Below, one piece after another: positions 9,906 to 18,725 of a DNA stretch of 64,000 nt (its first letter is position 1; each line of letters starts with the position of its first letter). Made by a program: the position numbers and the translations under genes. Source of the DNA: Streptomyces lincolnensis (GTDB taxonomy: Bacteria; Actinomycetota; Actinomycetes; Streptomycetales; Streptomycetaceae); assembly GCF_021173675.1 (NCBI RefSeq), contig NZ_JAIHON010000001.1:62001-126000 (forward strand), in the 5' to 3' direction. The notes beneath the pieces are model-generated. The model made no database searches and was not told the DNA's origin. It was given only the letters and a program-made list of their open reading frames with translations.

Positions 9906-10891
9906 GCAACTCAACGACCGCAGAGACCAACACGCAGGGCCCGGAGGCGGCCGCCGTGCCGCCTCCGGGCGCTGCCCCCGCCAAGATGGTGTCCCAGGGA
10001 CACCGCCGTCTGCTGACCCGCCGCGACCGGCTCACCCTCGGTCTGATGGCGGGCCTGCCGACGATCCTGCACTTCGCCCTCGTGTGGGTGACCGCCCTCG
10101 CCTCCGTGGCGCTGGCCTTCACCACCTGGGACGGCATCGGCTTCGACTCGATCAAATGGGTCGGCCTGGAGAACTTCAAGCAACTCTTCAACGACAACCC
10201 GCAGTTCTGGCCCGCTGTCCAGCACAACGTGATCTGGTTCGTGGTCCTGATCCTGATCCCCACCCCGCTCGGCCTGTTCCTGGCCGTGCAGCTGGACAAG
10301 AAGATCCGCTTCAGCCGCGTCTACCAGACCGCGTTCTTCCTGCCGGTCGTGCTGTCGATGGCGGTCATCGGGTTCGTCTGGCAGCTCATCTACAACCCCG
10401 ACACCGGCCTCATCAACAGCCTCATCGGGGCCAACGAGCCGGGTAAATACATCGACTGGATCGGGGACCCCGACCTCAACCTCTGGGCGATCCTCGTCGC
10501 CGCGTCCTGGCGGCACACCGGCTACATGATGATCCTGTACCTGGCCGGCCTGAAGGGCGTCGACCCCTCGCTGCGGGAGGCCTCCGCGCTCGACGGGGCG
10601 AACGAGTGGCAGACGTTCAAGAACGTCATCTTCCCGACCCTGCGGCCCACCAACACCGTCGTCCTGGTCGTCACCATCATCGAGGCCCTGCGTGCCTTCG
10701 ACCTGGTCTTCGTCTTCAACAAGGGCGCCCAGGGCACCGAACTGCTGTCCATCCTGATCACCAACAACATCATCGGCGAGTCCAGCCGCATCGGATACGG
10801 CTCCGCCATCGCCGTCGTCCTGCTGCTCATCTCCCTCGTCGTGATCATCCCCTACCTGATCGCGACCTTCCGCAAGGAGCGCCGCGCATGA
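9902..10891 (+). CDS. Sugar ABC transporter permease, MalF type
   Basis: 329 aa. ATG overlaps the stop of the binding-protein gene (ATGA), indicating translational coupling. About six membrane helices are visible after a 45-residue cytoplasmic leader. The EAA loop (ASALDGANEWQTFKNVIFPTLRP) needed for ATPase docking is intact near residue 225. It forms the import channel with the next gene's product. No ATPase gene is in the operon. Confidence 0.92.
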   Translation: MSNSTTAETNTQGPEAAAVPPPGAAPAKMVSQGHRRLLTRRDRLTLGLMAGLPTILHFALVWVTALASVALAFTTWDGIGFDSIKWVGLENFKQLFNDNPQFWPAVQHNVIWFVVLILIPTPLGLFLAVQLDKKIRFSRVYQTAFFLPVVLSMAVIGFVWQLIYNPDTGLINSLIGANEPGKYIDWIGDPDLNLWAILVAASWRHTGYMMILYLAGLKGVDPSLREASALDGANEWQTFKNVIFPTLRPTNTVVLVVTIIEALRAFDLVFVFNKGAQGTELLSILITNNIIGESSRIGYGSAIAVVLLLISLVVIIPYLIATFRKERRA

Positions 10892-11778
10892 GCACGACCA
10901 CGGCCACGCTCGGTAAAAAGAGCGCCCCCGTCCGCCCCGCCCGGATCCTCCTCCACCTCTTCCTCGCCGGCGCGGCCCTGGCCTGGATCGCCCCGCTGGC
11001 CTGGGCGATCTACGCGGCGCTACGGCCGTACAGCGAGACCAGCGAAAAGGGATACGTGTCCTGGCCGGACTCACTGAGCTTCGACAACTTCACGAACGCG
11101 TATCAGCAGTCGGACATGAGCCACTACTTCGTCAACACGGTGATCATCGCCGTCCCGGCGGTGCTGTTGACGCTGTTCCTGTCCTCGATGGTCGCCTTCT
11201 ACGTCAGCCGCTTCGACTTCCGCCTCAACCTGGTCCTGCTGCTGCTCTTCACAGCCGGCAACCTGCTCCCGCAGCAGGTCATCATCACCCCGCTGTACCG
11301 GCTCTACCTGCTGATCGACCTGCCCGGCATCACGATGAGCGGAAAGCTCTACGACTCTGCGCTCGGCCTCGTCCTCATCCACGTCGCGTTCCAGTCCGGC
11401 TTCTGCGCCTTCGTGCTCAGCAACTACATGCGCACCCTGCCGCACGAACTGACCGAGGCCGCACTGATGGACGGCGCCTCCGTCTGGCGGCAGTACTGGC
11501 AGATCGTGCTGCCGCTGTGCAAGCCGGCGATGGCGGCCCTGGCCACCCTGCTCTCCATCTGGATCTACAACGACTTCTTCTGGGCCCTCGTCCTGATCTC
11601 CACCGGCGAGAACATGCCGGTCACCTCGGCGCTGAACAACCTCTCCGGCGCCTACTTCACCGACCCCAACCTGGTCGCCGCAGGTGCGTTGCTGACCGCG
11701 ATCCCGACGCTGATCGTCTACTTCGTGCTGCAACGGCAGTTCGTCAGTGGCCTCACCCTCGGCGCCAACAAGGGCTGA
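10888..11778 (+). CDS. Sugar ABC transporter permease, MalG type
   Basis: 296 aa. Starts four bases inside the previous gene (ATGA overlap). It has six predicted membrane segments and an EAA loop (EAALMDGASVWRQYWQIVLPLCKP) near residue 190, and ends with the family's typical RQFVSGLTLGANKG tail. It is the second half of the import channel for the sugar bound by the 8595-9905 product. Confidence 0.93.
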   Translation: MSTTTATLGKKSAPVRPARILLHLFLAGAALAWIAPLAWAIYAALRPYSETSEKGYVSWPDSLSFDNFTNAYQQSDMSHYFVNTVIIAVPAVLLTLFLSSMVAFYVSRFDFRLNLVLLLLFTAGNLLPQQVIITPLYRLYLLIDLPGITMSGKLYDSALGLVLIHVAFQSGFCAFVLSNYMRTLPHELTEAALMDGASVWRQYWQIVLPLCKPAMAALATLLSIWIYNDFFWALVLISTGENMPVTSALNNLSGAYFTDPNLVAAGALLTAIPTLIVYFVLQRQFVSGLTLGANKG

Positions 11779-11813
11779 ACAGAGATGCCTTGCACCCTCC
11801 AAATGCTTCGAAA

Positions 11814-13862
11814 GTGACGCCCGTGGCACATGCGCAATCCCCCGTCGCCCCGACCACGCCCGCGCTCCGCGTGCCTGGCATCGCATACGGCGGTGACTAC
11901 AACCCCGAGCAGTGGCCCGAGGAGGTGTGGGCCGAGGACATGCGCCTGATGCGCGAAGCCGGGGTGACCATGGTCAGCGTCGGCATCTTCTCGTGGGCAC
12001 TACTCGAACCGTCCGAGGGCGTGTACGACTTCTCCCGCATGGACCGGTTGCTGGACCTGCTGCACGAGAACGGCATCGCGGCCGACCTGGCGACCCCGAC
12101 GGCCGCGCCGCCGGCGTGGTTCTTCAAGGCCCACCCGGAGGCCCTGCCCGTCGACCGCGACGGCCGTACCCTGTCCTACGGCAGCCGCCAGACCTTCTGC
12201 TCGTCCAGCCCCACCTACCGCACCGCCGCCCTGCGGATCGCCCGTACGCTGGCCGAGCGCTACGCCGACCACCCGGCCGTTGTCATGTGGCACGTCCACA
12301 ACGAATACGGCTGCCACAACGCCGCTTGTTACTGCGACACCAGCGCGGAGGCGTTCCGTACGTGGCTGCGGGCGAAGTACGGCGACGATCTTGCCGTGCT
12401 CAACCACGCTTGGGGCACCACCTTCTGGAGCCAGTGGTACTACGCCTGGGACGAGATCCTGCCGCCCCGCGCCACCGGTGCCGACCCCAATCCGATGCAC
12501 CAACTGGACTGGCGACGCTTCTGCAGCGACGAACTGCTGTCGCTGTACAGGGCGGAGCGGGAGGTCTTGAGGGAGGCGGCACCCGCAACTCCCGCCACCA
12601 CCAACTTCATGGTCATGTACAACTTCGACGCCCTGGACTACTGGCGCTGGGCACCCGAGTTGGACATCGTCTCCAACGACCACTACCTGCGCTCGACCGA
12701 CCCCGAGTCGGAGATCGACATCGCGATGAGCGGCGATCTCGTACGCTCCCTCGCGGGCGGGCCGTGGCTGCTGATGGAGCACTCCACCGGAGCCATCAAC
12801 TGGCAGCCCGTCAACCGCGCCAAGCGGCCTGGCGAGATGCGGCGCAACGCCCTCGCCCACGTCGCACGCGGCGCCGACGGCATCGCCTACTTCCAATGGC
12901 GTGCGGCCAAGGCGGGCGCCGAACAGTGGCACTCGGCGATGCTGCCGCACGCCGGCACCGACAGCACGATCTGGCAGGACGTCGTACAACTCGGCGCGGA
13001 TCTCAAGGCCCTGGCCGACGTGCGGGGAAGCACTCCGACCGCCCAGGTTGCCATCGTCTGGGACTGGAGCGCCCGCTGGGCCTTGGAGCTGCCATGTCAG
13101 CCCAGCTGCGAACTTCACTTCCAGGACCTCGTGCGGGATTGGTACCGGCCCCTGTGGCACGCGGGTGTGGCGGTGGACTTCGTACAACCCAACGCGGACC
13201 TTTCTGGATACCGCCTGGTCCTCACCCCCAGCCTCTACCTGATCGACGACACGGGCGCGGCCAATCTCGCAGGCTTCGCCGAGCGCGGCGGCACGCTGGC
13301 GGTCGGCTTCCACAGCGGCGCGGTGGACGAGAACTGTCACATCCGGCTGGGCGGCTACCCAGGTGCTTTCCGGGACGTTCTCGGCGTGCGCACCGACGAA
13401 CTGTTCCCCCTGCTTCCCGACGAGACACTGCAACTGATCGGGGCGGTCCCCGCTGGTGCCACCGCCACCTTGTGGTCCGAGCGCGTCCGACTCGCAGGCG
13501 CCGAGCCCGTCGCCTGCTATGGGGACGGTCCCCTGGCGGGCGTACCGGCCGTCACCCGGCACAACACCGGTGAAGGAAAAGCCTGGTACCTGGCCACTCG
13601 CCCCGACCCGGCGACCCTCGCCGCGCTACTGTCCCGCATCTGCGACGAAGCCTGTGTCCAGCCGGTGCTGGCCACCCCGCTGCCCGGCATCGAAGCCGTC
13701 CGGCGCACTGGCGCCGACGCCGACTTCCTGTTCCTGATCGACCACAGCGGGCACGGTGCCCAAGTCCCCGCCGAAGGCGTCGAACTCCTCACGGGCAAGC
13801 CCGTACGCGGTTGGGTCACCGTTCCAGCAGGGGGTGTCGCCGTCGTGCGAGAGGCTCACTGA
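11814..13862 (+). CDS. GH42 beta-galactosidase
   Basis: 682 aa from GTG at 11814. A second in-frame GTG at 11823 is equally possible, and neither has a strong ribosome site. No signal peptide is seen, so it acts in the cytoplasm on imported oligosaccharides. The GH42 TIM barrel begins at GIAYGGDYNPEQW. The acid/base glutamate is E164 (HNEYG) and the nucleophile E322 (LLMEHST). Cysteines C129, C167, C172 and C174 match the family's structural zinc cluster. Trimerisation and C-terminal beta domains follow to the end. It lies 35 bp after the permease gene and is the last gene of the operon. It would remove beta-linked galactose from galactan-type side chains. Confidence 0.92.
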   Translation: MTPVAHAQSPVAPTTPALRVPGIAYGGDYNPEQWPEEVWAEDMRLMREAGVTMVSVGIFSWALLEPSEGVYDFSRMDRLLDLLHENGIAADLATPTAAPPAWFFKAHPEALPVDRDGRTLSYGSRQTFCSSSPTYRTAALRIARTLAERYADHPAVVMWHVHNEYGCHNAACYCDTSAEAFRTWLRAKYGDDLAVLNHAWGTTFWSQWYYAWDEILPPRATGADPNPMHQLDWRRFCSDELLSLYRAEREVLREAAPATPATTNFMVMYNFDALDYWRWAPELDIVSNDHYLRSTDPESEIDIAMSGDLVRSLAGGPWLLMEHSTGAINWQPVNRAKRPGEMRRNALAHVARGADGIAYFQWRAAKAGAEQWHSAMLPHAGTDSTIWQDVVQLGADLKALADVRGSTPTAQVAIVWDWSARWALELPCQPSCELHFQDLVRDWYRPLWHAGVAVDFVQPNADLSGYRLVLTPSLYLIDDTGAANLAGFAERGGTLAVGFHSGAVDENCHIRLGGYPGAFRDVLGVRTDELFPLLPDETLQLIGAVPAGATATLWSERVRLAGAEPVACYGDGPLAGVPAVTRHNTGEGKAWYLATRPDPATLAALLSRICDEACVQPVLATPLPGIEAVRRTGADADFLFLIDHSGHGAQVPAEGVELLTGKPVRGWVTVPAGGVAVVREAH

Positions 13863-13991
13863 CCGATGCAGAAGGATGAATGACTGTGATGCCGCTGACC
13901 AGACCGTCCCATCGGCGGCATCACACGTTCCTGCGGTTCAGCTGGTGCAGGCAACACGCCCGGTACGGAAGGGCGGACACCGCAGTGGGTC
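13863..13991. other. Gap with no recognisable gene
   Basis: The space between the GH42 stop and the XdhC-like remnant carries no gene, hairpin or promoter that I can support. Together with the remnant it makes a 390-bp stretch without an intact gene. Confidence 0.5.
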
Positions 13992-14259
13992 TCATGCATA
14001 GTTCGAGACACCGGCTGCCGGGGTTGCCCAGCGGCGAGCAGGATTCAGCGAGCGGCACGCAGCTCGAGCTGCCTTCCCGGATAGGGCCGGGCAAGAACAT
14101 GCCGTTCCCTGATTGCCGGCGGCGACGATCTCGCGGGGTGGAGATGGCTGTCTCCTCGGCGTGCGGGGTGCCAAGGTCCAGGCCGATCGAAGAGCGCAGC
14201 CGGGCCAATTGCTCCTTGGCCAACGCCTGCTCCAGGCGCCGCATGAAGCCTGCGGTCAT
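13992..14259 (-). pseudogene. XdhC/CoxI family C-terminal fragment
   Basis: From ATG at 14259 the minus strand reads MTAGFMRRLEQALAKEQLARL, then RSSIGLDLGTPHAEETAIS, and after a frame change near 14120 REIVAAGNQG. The line LARLRSPIGLDLG...PEETAxSIxxEIVA is the signature C-terminus of XdhC-type molybdoenzyme maturation factors. The N-terminal part is absent, so this is a fragment. Its ATG overlaps the stop of the AMP-ligase remnant (ATGA). Confidence 0.45.
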
Positions 14260-15922
14260 CCGCCCCGAGATCGCGACGTCAGACCGCCGACGGCGTCGGA
14301 CTTGCCTTCGACGATGTCCCGCAAACGCTTCTTGTCGATCTTCGTCAGTGGTAGTTCGTCCACGACCGGAAGCGCCTCAGGCAGCTTGTAGCGGGCCACC
14401 TGCATCGCGGTAAGGGCGGCGCGGACTGATTCGAGGGACGGTCGGCGCCCTGTTCTGCGACCACGACCGCGCACACTCGCTCACCCAGATACGGATCGGG
14501 TTTCGCGACCGCGGCGACCCGTGCGACACCAGGCAGACGGTATATGAGGTTCTCGACCTCTTCGGCGGAGATCTTCTCACCGCCCCGGTTGATCATGTCT
14601 TTGTCGCGTCCTTCGACGACAAGATTGCCGGAAGGGTGCAAACGGACGATGTCGCCAGTGCGATACCAGCCGTCGGGAGTGAACGCACGGGCGTTGCGCT
14701 CGTCGGCCCGGTAGTAACCGCGTGGGCTGTAAGGGCCGCGCGTAAGCAGGGCTCCCATCCCGCCGGGCGGGACTGGGTTGTCGGAGGCGTCCACCACGAG
14801 GATCTCGTCGTCGGGGCACATGGGGCGCCCCTGACTTTCGATTTTGATGTCTTCGGGGTCGCTCGGGCGCGTGTAGTTCAGCAGCCCCTCCGCCATGCCG
14901 AACACCTGCTGGAGCGTGCCACCGAGCACGGGTTCGACGCGGCGGGCGACCTCCGGGGCGAGGCGGGCGCCGACCTGCAGCAGCCGGAGCGCTGGCGGGG
15001 CCGTCTGCTGGCTCGTGGCCACGGCGTCGATCCAGCGCTGGACGACGGCCGGCACGGCGGCGGTGGCTGTCACGCCCTCGGTGCTCATCAGCGGCAGTAC
15101 CTTGTCGGGGTCCGGGGTGCGAGCCAGGACCACACGGCCGCCGTTCATGAGCGTGCCCAGGAGCCCGAGGCATGCCAGTGTGAAGTTGTGCCCGGCGGGC
15201 AGTGCCACGAGATATGCGGTGTCGCGGTCGAAGTCGCACACCTCCGCGCTGCGCCGCGCGTTGTACTCGTAGTCGTCGTGGGTGCGGGTGATGAGCTTGG
15301 GCAGCCCCGTCGTACCGCCGGAAAGCAGGAGGACGGCGATGTCGCCGCTGTCCGGGGCGATCCGGTCGAGCCGGGCCCGCGCGGCAGTCGGGTCGTCGGC
15401 CGGTTCGGCCAGGGCCCGTAGATCCGTGGCATCGGTGTCGATCACGTCGCCCGCGACGAGCAGCAGCCGAACACTCGAGGTGACTTCGGCGACCTCCCGT
15501 CGTGCCTGATGGTCGAACTCGCCCAGTCGGTCCGGTACGACTATCGACGTGACCTCGGAGTGCGCGGCCAGGTAGCGCAGTTCGTGCCCTCGGTGCGCGG
15601 GCAGCGCCATCACGGGAGCGACTCCGGCCCGCAGACAGGCCAAGGTGAGCGTGACGAACTCCCAGCCGTTGGGCAGCTGGACGAGCATGGCGTCACCGGG
15701 GTTGAGGCCCAGGTCAAGGAGAAGGAGGTGGCACGCCAGACCGTCGGCGCGGGCGGCCAGTTGACGGTAGGTCAGGCGGGTGTCGCCGTCCACGACGGCC
15801 ACCGCGTCGCCGTAGGTCTCGGCCCAGTCGTGGAGGTACGCGCCGAGCGGTCTGCCTCGCCAGTACCCGGCATCACGGGAGTGGTCGGCCGCTTCTTTGG
15901 GCCATGGCACTGAATCCCTCAC
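14256..15922 (-). pseudogene. Aryl-acid AMP ligase (DhbE/EntE-like), frameshifted near its 3' end
   Basis: Start GTG at 15922 is preferred because it overlaps the stop of the upstream fragment (GTGA); an ATG at 15949 is also in frame. The adenylation domain is well preserved: LLSGGTTGLPKLITRTHDDY, GHNFTLACLG, QVFGMAEGLLNYTR, WYRTGDIVR, NRGGEKISAEEVEN. At about 14430-14445 the frame is lost. The C-terminal subdomain, including the catalytic lysine region (LPLTKIDKKRLRDIV), continues in the next frame to a stop at 14256. Relatives activate salicylate or 2,3-dihydroxybenzoate for siderophores, or aromatic acids for CoA transfer. No carrier-protein or NRPS gene is nearby, so the role is uncertain. 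A single-base sequencing error is the alternative to a pseudogene. Confidence 0.8.
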
Positions 15923-16085
15923 GCATCGTCGGATTCTCCTTGATCCCATGAGTCACGCAGCAGCAGTACGGCGTCGAGCGCGACGACGTAGCCGTCGGGC
16001 AGGACGCGCAGGGGGTTGATCTCGCACTCGGCCACGCCCTTCTCCACGGCAAGGGCGGAGAGGGCGAGCGCCACGCCTCGGAGTG
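15919..16085 (-). pseudogene. C-terminal fragment of ADP-forming acyl-CoA synthetase (ATP-grasp)
   Basis: The last 50 or so codons before the stop at 15919 read RGVALALSALAVEKGVAECE, then INPLRVLPDGYVVALDAVLL. This is the ending of the ATP-grasp subunit of NDP-forming acyl-CoA synthetases (pattern EINPLxVxPDGxVALDA). Upstream of about 16085 the similarity stops, so only the tail remains. Its stop overlaps the start of the AMP ligase, suggesting the two genes were once co-translated. Confidence 0.6.
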
Positions 16086-16505
16086 ATCCTGCCCGCGACC
16101 GTCCTGACCTGCTATAACACAGCCAGGTGCGCCAAGACGGACTAATTCGACCCGGATTCGACCCAGCACACCCTTGCGATGAAGCTGACCAGTCTTGAGC
16201 TGCAAGAATGCAAGTTCTGCCGGTGTACCACTCAAGAACCGGCAAGAAATGGGTGCGTTCACCAACAAGAGTTCCACTTCCGGGCAATCACGGCAGCATC
16301 GCGACCAGACGTTCTCGCCAAACCCATCAGCGGCCACCTCAGGAGTGATCCACCCGGCGGCGCCACTCCACACCCCCCCTGCCAGTGATAGAGCAAACGC
16401 ATGGCAAGGCCCTGACCAGCTCTTTCGTAGAGAAGCTTCCGCCTGACAGAAGCCGCCTTGCGCGGCAACCACAGCCGTCAGGAACCTGATGCCAACCACG
16501 GCACT
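16086..16505. other. Gene-poor stretch between decayed region and vanA-type operon
   Basis: No coding region is supported here. ATTCGACCC occurs twice 11 bp apart at 16145 and 16156. This stretch marks the change from decayed genes on the left to intact ones on the right. Confidence 0.5.
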
Positions 16506-16523
16506 CGGGGCGAAGACGCCCCG
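16506..16523 (+). promoter_or_regulatory. GC hairpin in the leader of the Rieske oxygenase gene
   Basis: CGGGGCG (16506-16512) and CGCCCCG (16517-16523) form a perfect 7-bp stem with a four-base loop, ending 20 bp before the oxygenase start codon. It could be an upstream terminator or a leader element that affects initiation. Confidence 0.4.
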
Positions 16524-16543
16524 CCGACAGGGACGGGAACCTC

Positions 16544-17608
16544 ATGCCTCACATGACCGCCTTCGCCAGGAACCAGTGGTACGTCGCCGCCTACAGCCAC
16601 GAGGTCGGGCGGGAGCTGCTCGGCCGGACGATCCTCGGCGAGCCGCTCGTCTTCTACCGGACCCAGGAGGAAGGCACGCCGGTCGCGCTGCACGACCGGT
16701 GCGTGCACCGCCGCTACCCGCTCTCGGAGAGCGGCCTGGACGGCGACCGGATCGTGTGCGGCTACCACGGCTTCACCTACGACACCACGGGTACCTGCGT
16801 GTACGTGCCCGGCCAGAAACGCGTCCCGCGCACCGCCCGGGTCGCCTCCTACCCGGTGGTGGAGCAGGACTCCCTGATCTGGGTGTGGATCGGCGACGCG
16901 GCCCTCGCCGACCCCGCCACGATTCCGCGGGCCGAGCACCTGGACGCCCCCGGCTGGCTCACCGTGCGCGGCATGGAGCCCATCGACGCCGACTACGGCC
17001 TCCTGGTCGACAACCTCCTCGACCTCTCCCACGAGACGTATCTGCACGGCGGGTACATCGGCACCCCCGAGGTCGCCGAGACGCCGATCACCACCGAGGT
17101 CGACGAGGGCGCGGGCATCGTGCGGGTGAGCCGGCACATGGACGACGCCGAGTGCCCGCCGTTCTACGCCAACTCCACCGGCATCCAGGGCCGGATCACG
17201 CGCTGGCAGGACATCGAGTACCACGCGCCCTGCCTGTATCTGCTGCACAGCCGGATCGCCCCGGTCGGCGTACTGCCCGAGGCGGACGGCAGCGACCCGA
17301 ACGGATTCCACACCGAGATCACCTACGCCATCACCCCGTCCTCCGACGGCAAGGTGTACGACTTCTGGATGGTCTCGCGGGACTGGGCGACCGAGAACGA
17401 CGAGGTCACCGAGTTCATGCGGAGCAACAACCACACCGTCGTCATGCAGGACGTCGACGCGCTCAACCTGCTCCAGAAGACCCTCGGCACCGAGCGCACC
17501 GGCTACCAGGAGCTGAGCATCAACATCGACACCGGCGGCCTGGCCGCCCGCCGTATCCTCGCCCGGCTGGTCGAGGAGGGCGACAAGCCCGTGGAGAAGG
17601 TCCTGTGA
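16544..17608 (+). CDS. Rieske non-heme iron oxygenase, VanA (vanillate O-demethylase oxygenase) type
   Basis: 354 aa; ATG at 16553 is an alternative start. The Rieske cluster ligands are C53/H55 and C72/H75 (CVH...CGYH). The mononuclear iron site is in DNLLDLSHETYLHGG, with H163 and H168. The enzyme is cytoplasmic and uses electrons from the reductase encoded at 17790. VanA-type enzymes demethylate methoxylated aromatic acids such as vanillate, releasing formaldehyde. Exact substrate cannot be read from sequence, and dicamba-type or other O/N-demethylases share these motifs. The next gene starts inside its stop codon (GTGA). Confidence 0.85.
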   Translation: MPHMTAFARNQWYVAAYSHEVGRELLGRTILGEPLVFYRTQEEGTPVALHDRCVHRRYPLSESGLDGDRIVCGYHGFTYDTTGTCVYVPGQKRVPRTARVASYPVVEQDSLIWVWIGDAALADPATIPRAEHLDAPGWLTVRGMEPIDADYGLLVDNLLDLSHETYLHGGYIGTPEVAETPITTEVDEGAGIVRVSRHMDDAECPPFYANSTGIQGRITRWQDIEYHAPCLYLLHSRIAPVGVLPEADGSDPNGFHTEITYAITPSSDGKVYDFWMVSRDWATENDEVTEFMRSNNHTVVMQDVDALNLLQKTLGTERTGYQELSINIDTGGLAARRILARLVEEGDKPVEKVL

Positions 17609-17793
17609 GTGCCGGCCCCACCGGGGAGATCTACCGCATCGACTGGCTGCCGGGCACGGACATCCTGCACGGCACCTGTCACTGCGGCCGTGAGCACACC
17701 TCCCAGGACCCCATCGAGATGTGGGAGTGGATGCTCGCCCACCCGCAAGGACACGAGCCGCTAGGACACGAGCCGCGAGGACACGACTCATGA
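17605..17793 (+). CDS. 62-aa Cys/His-containing protein between oxygenase and reductase genes
   Basis: GTG start overlaps the oxygenase stop, and its own stop overlaps the reductase start (ATGA). It is therefore translationally coupled on both sides and likely real. It contains HGTCHCGREH (residues about 22-31), a compact Cys/His cluster that could bind a metal. A conserved-looking EMWEWMLAHPQGH segment follows. The tail is GHEP/GHEP/GHDS, encoded by three near-identical 15-bp units (17749-17790). I do not recognise a named family. A role as a small assembly or electron-transfer partner of the demethylase is inference from position only. Confidence 0.7.
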   Translation: MSAGPTGEIYRIDWLPGTDILHGTCHCGREHTSQDPIEMWEWMLAHPQGHEPLGHEPRGHDS

Positions 17794-18725
17794 GCCTGTA
17801 CGAAGCCGAACTCGTCGTCGACCGCCGGGAGTCCGCGGCCGACGGCGTCCTCGCCCTGACCCTGCGCCACCCGCTGGGCGAGGAGCTCCCGGCGTGGGAG
17901 CCGGGCGCCCACATCGACGTCGTGCTCGGGCCCGGCCTGGAGCGGCAGTACTCCCTGTGCGGCGATCCGGCCGACCGCTCCGCCTGGCGGATCGCCGTAC
18001 TGCGCGAGCCGGACGGACGCGGTGGATCCGCCCATGTGCACCGGGAGTTGAGGCAGGGCGACAAGGTCCGGGTGCGCGGCCCGCGCAACCACTTCGCCCT
18101 CAAGCCCGCCCCGGGCTACCGCTTCGTCGCCGGCGGCATCGGCATCACCCCGATCCTGCCGATGCTGGCCGAGGCGGAGTCCAAGGGCGCGGAGTGGACA
18201 CTGCTGTACGGCGGCCGCACACGCGCATCCATGGCGTTCGCCGAGGAGTTGAGCCGTTACGGCGATCGCGTCACGATCGCTCCCCAGGACGAGACCGGGC
18301 TGCTGGACCTGGCGTCGGTGCTGGACGACGTGCCCGAGGGCACCCTCGTCTACTGCTGCGGGCCGGGGCCGCTGCTGGACGCGGTGGAGGAGCGCTGCCC
18401 GGCCGGGGTGCTGCACGTGGAGCGGTTCGCGCCGAAGGAGCAGGAGACCGGCGAGAACACCGGGTTCGAGGTCGAACTGGCCCAGAGCGGCCGGACGGTG
18501 ACGGTCGCCCCGGAGGTCTCCGTGCTGGACGCGGTGCGCGCCGCCGGTGTCGAGGTGCTGTTCTCCTGCACCGAGGGCACGTGCGGGACCTGCGAGACCG
18601 ATGTCCTCGACGGCACCCCGGAGCACCGGGACTCCGTCCTCACGGACGAGGAGCGGGAGGCCGGGGAGACGATGATGATCTGTGTGTCCCGGTGCCGGGG
18701 GACGCGGCTGGTGCTGGATCTGTGA
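17790..18725 (+). CDS. VanB-type ferredoxin reductase (FMN/FAD + plant-type 2Fe-2S)
   Basis: 311 aa. The flavin-binding domain is N-terminal (ERQYSLCGDP at about 51-60) and the NAD(P)H domain follows (GYRFVAGGIGITPIL near 110-123, YCCGPGPLLDAV). A C-terminal [2Fe-2S] ferredoxin domain has ligands C260, C265, C268 and C298. This is the phthalate-dioxygenase-reductase/VanB arrangement at usual length. It passes electrons from NADH to the Rieske oxygenase. Its last 86 bp overlap, on the opposite strand, the end of the IclR gene. Confidence 0.9.
   Translation: MSLYEAELVVDRRESAADGVLALTLRHPLGEELPAWEPGAHIDVVLGPGLERQYSLCGDPADRSAWRIAVLREPDGRGGSAHVHRELRQGDKVRVRGPRNHFALKPAPGYRFVAGGIGITPILPMLAEAESKGAEWTLLYGGRTRASMAFAEELSRYGDRVTIAPQDETGLLDLASVLDDVPEGTLVYCCGPGPLLDAVEERCPAGVLHVERFAPKEQETGENTGFEVELAQSGRTVTVAPEVSVLDAVRAAGVEVLFSCTEGTCGTCETDVLDGTPEHRDSVLTDEEREAGETMMICVSRCRGTRLVLDL

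Noticed and set aside
14256..15922. AMP ligase as part of a siderophore cluster
   Set aside because: Similarity to DhbE/EntE is real, but there are no isochorismate, NRPS or siderophore transport genes, and the reading frame is broken.
16145..16164. T-arm-like sequence suggesting a tRNA or attachment site
   Set aside because: No anticodon arm, acceptor stem or CCA end can be folded, and no integrase is nearby; it is only a short direct repeat.
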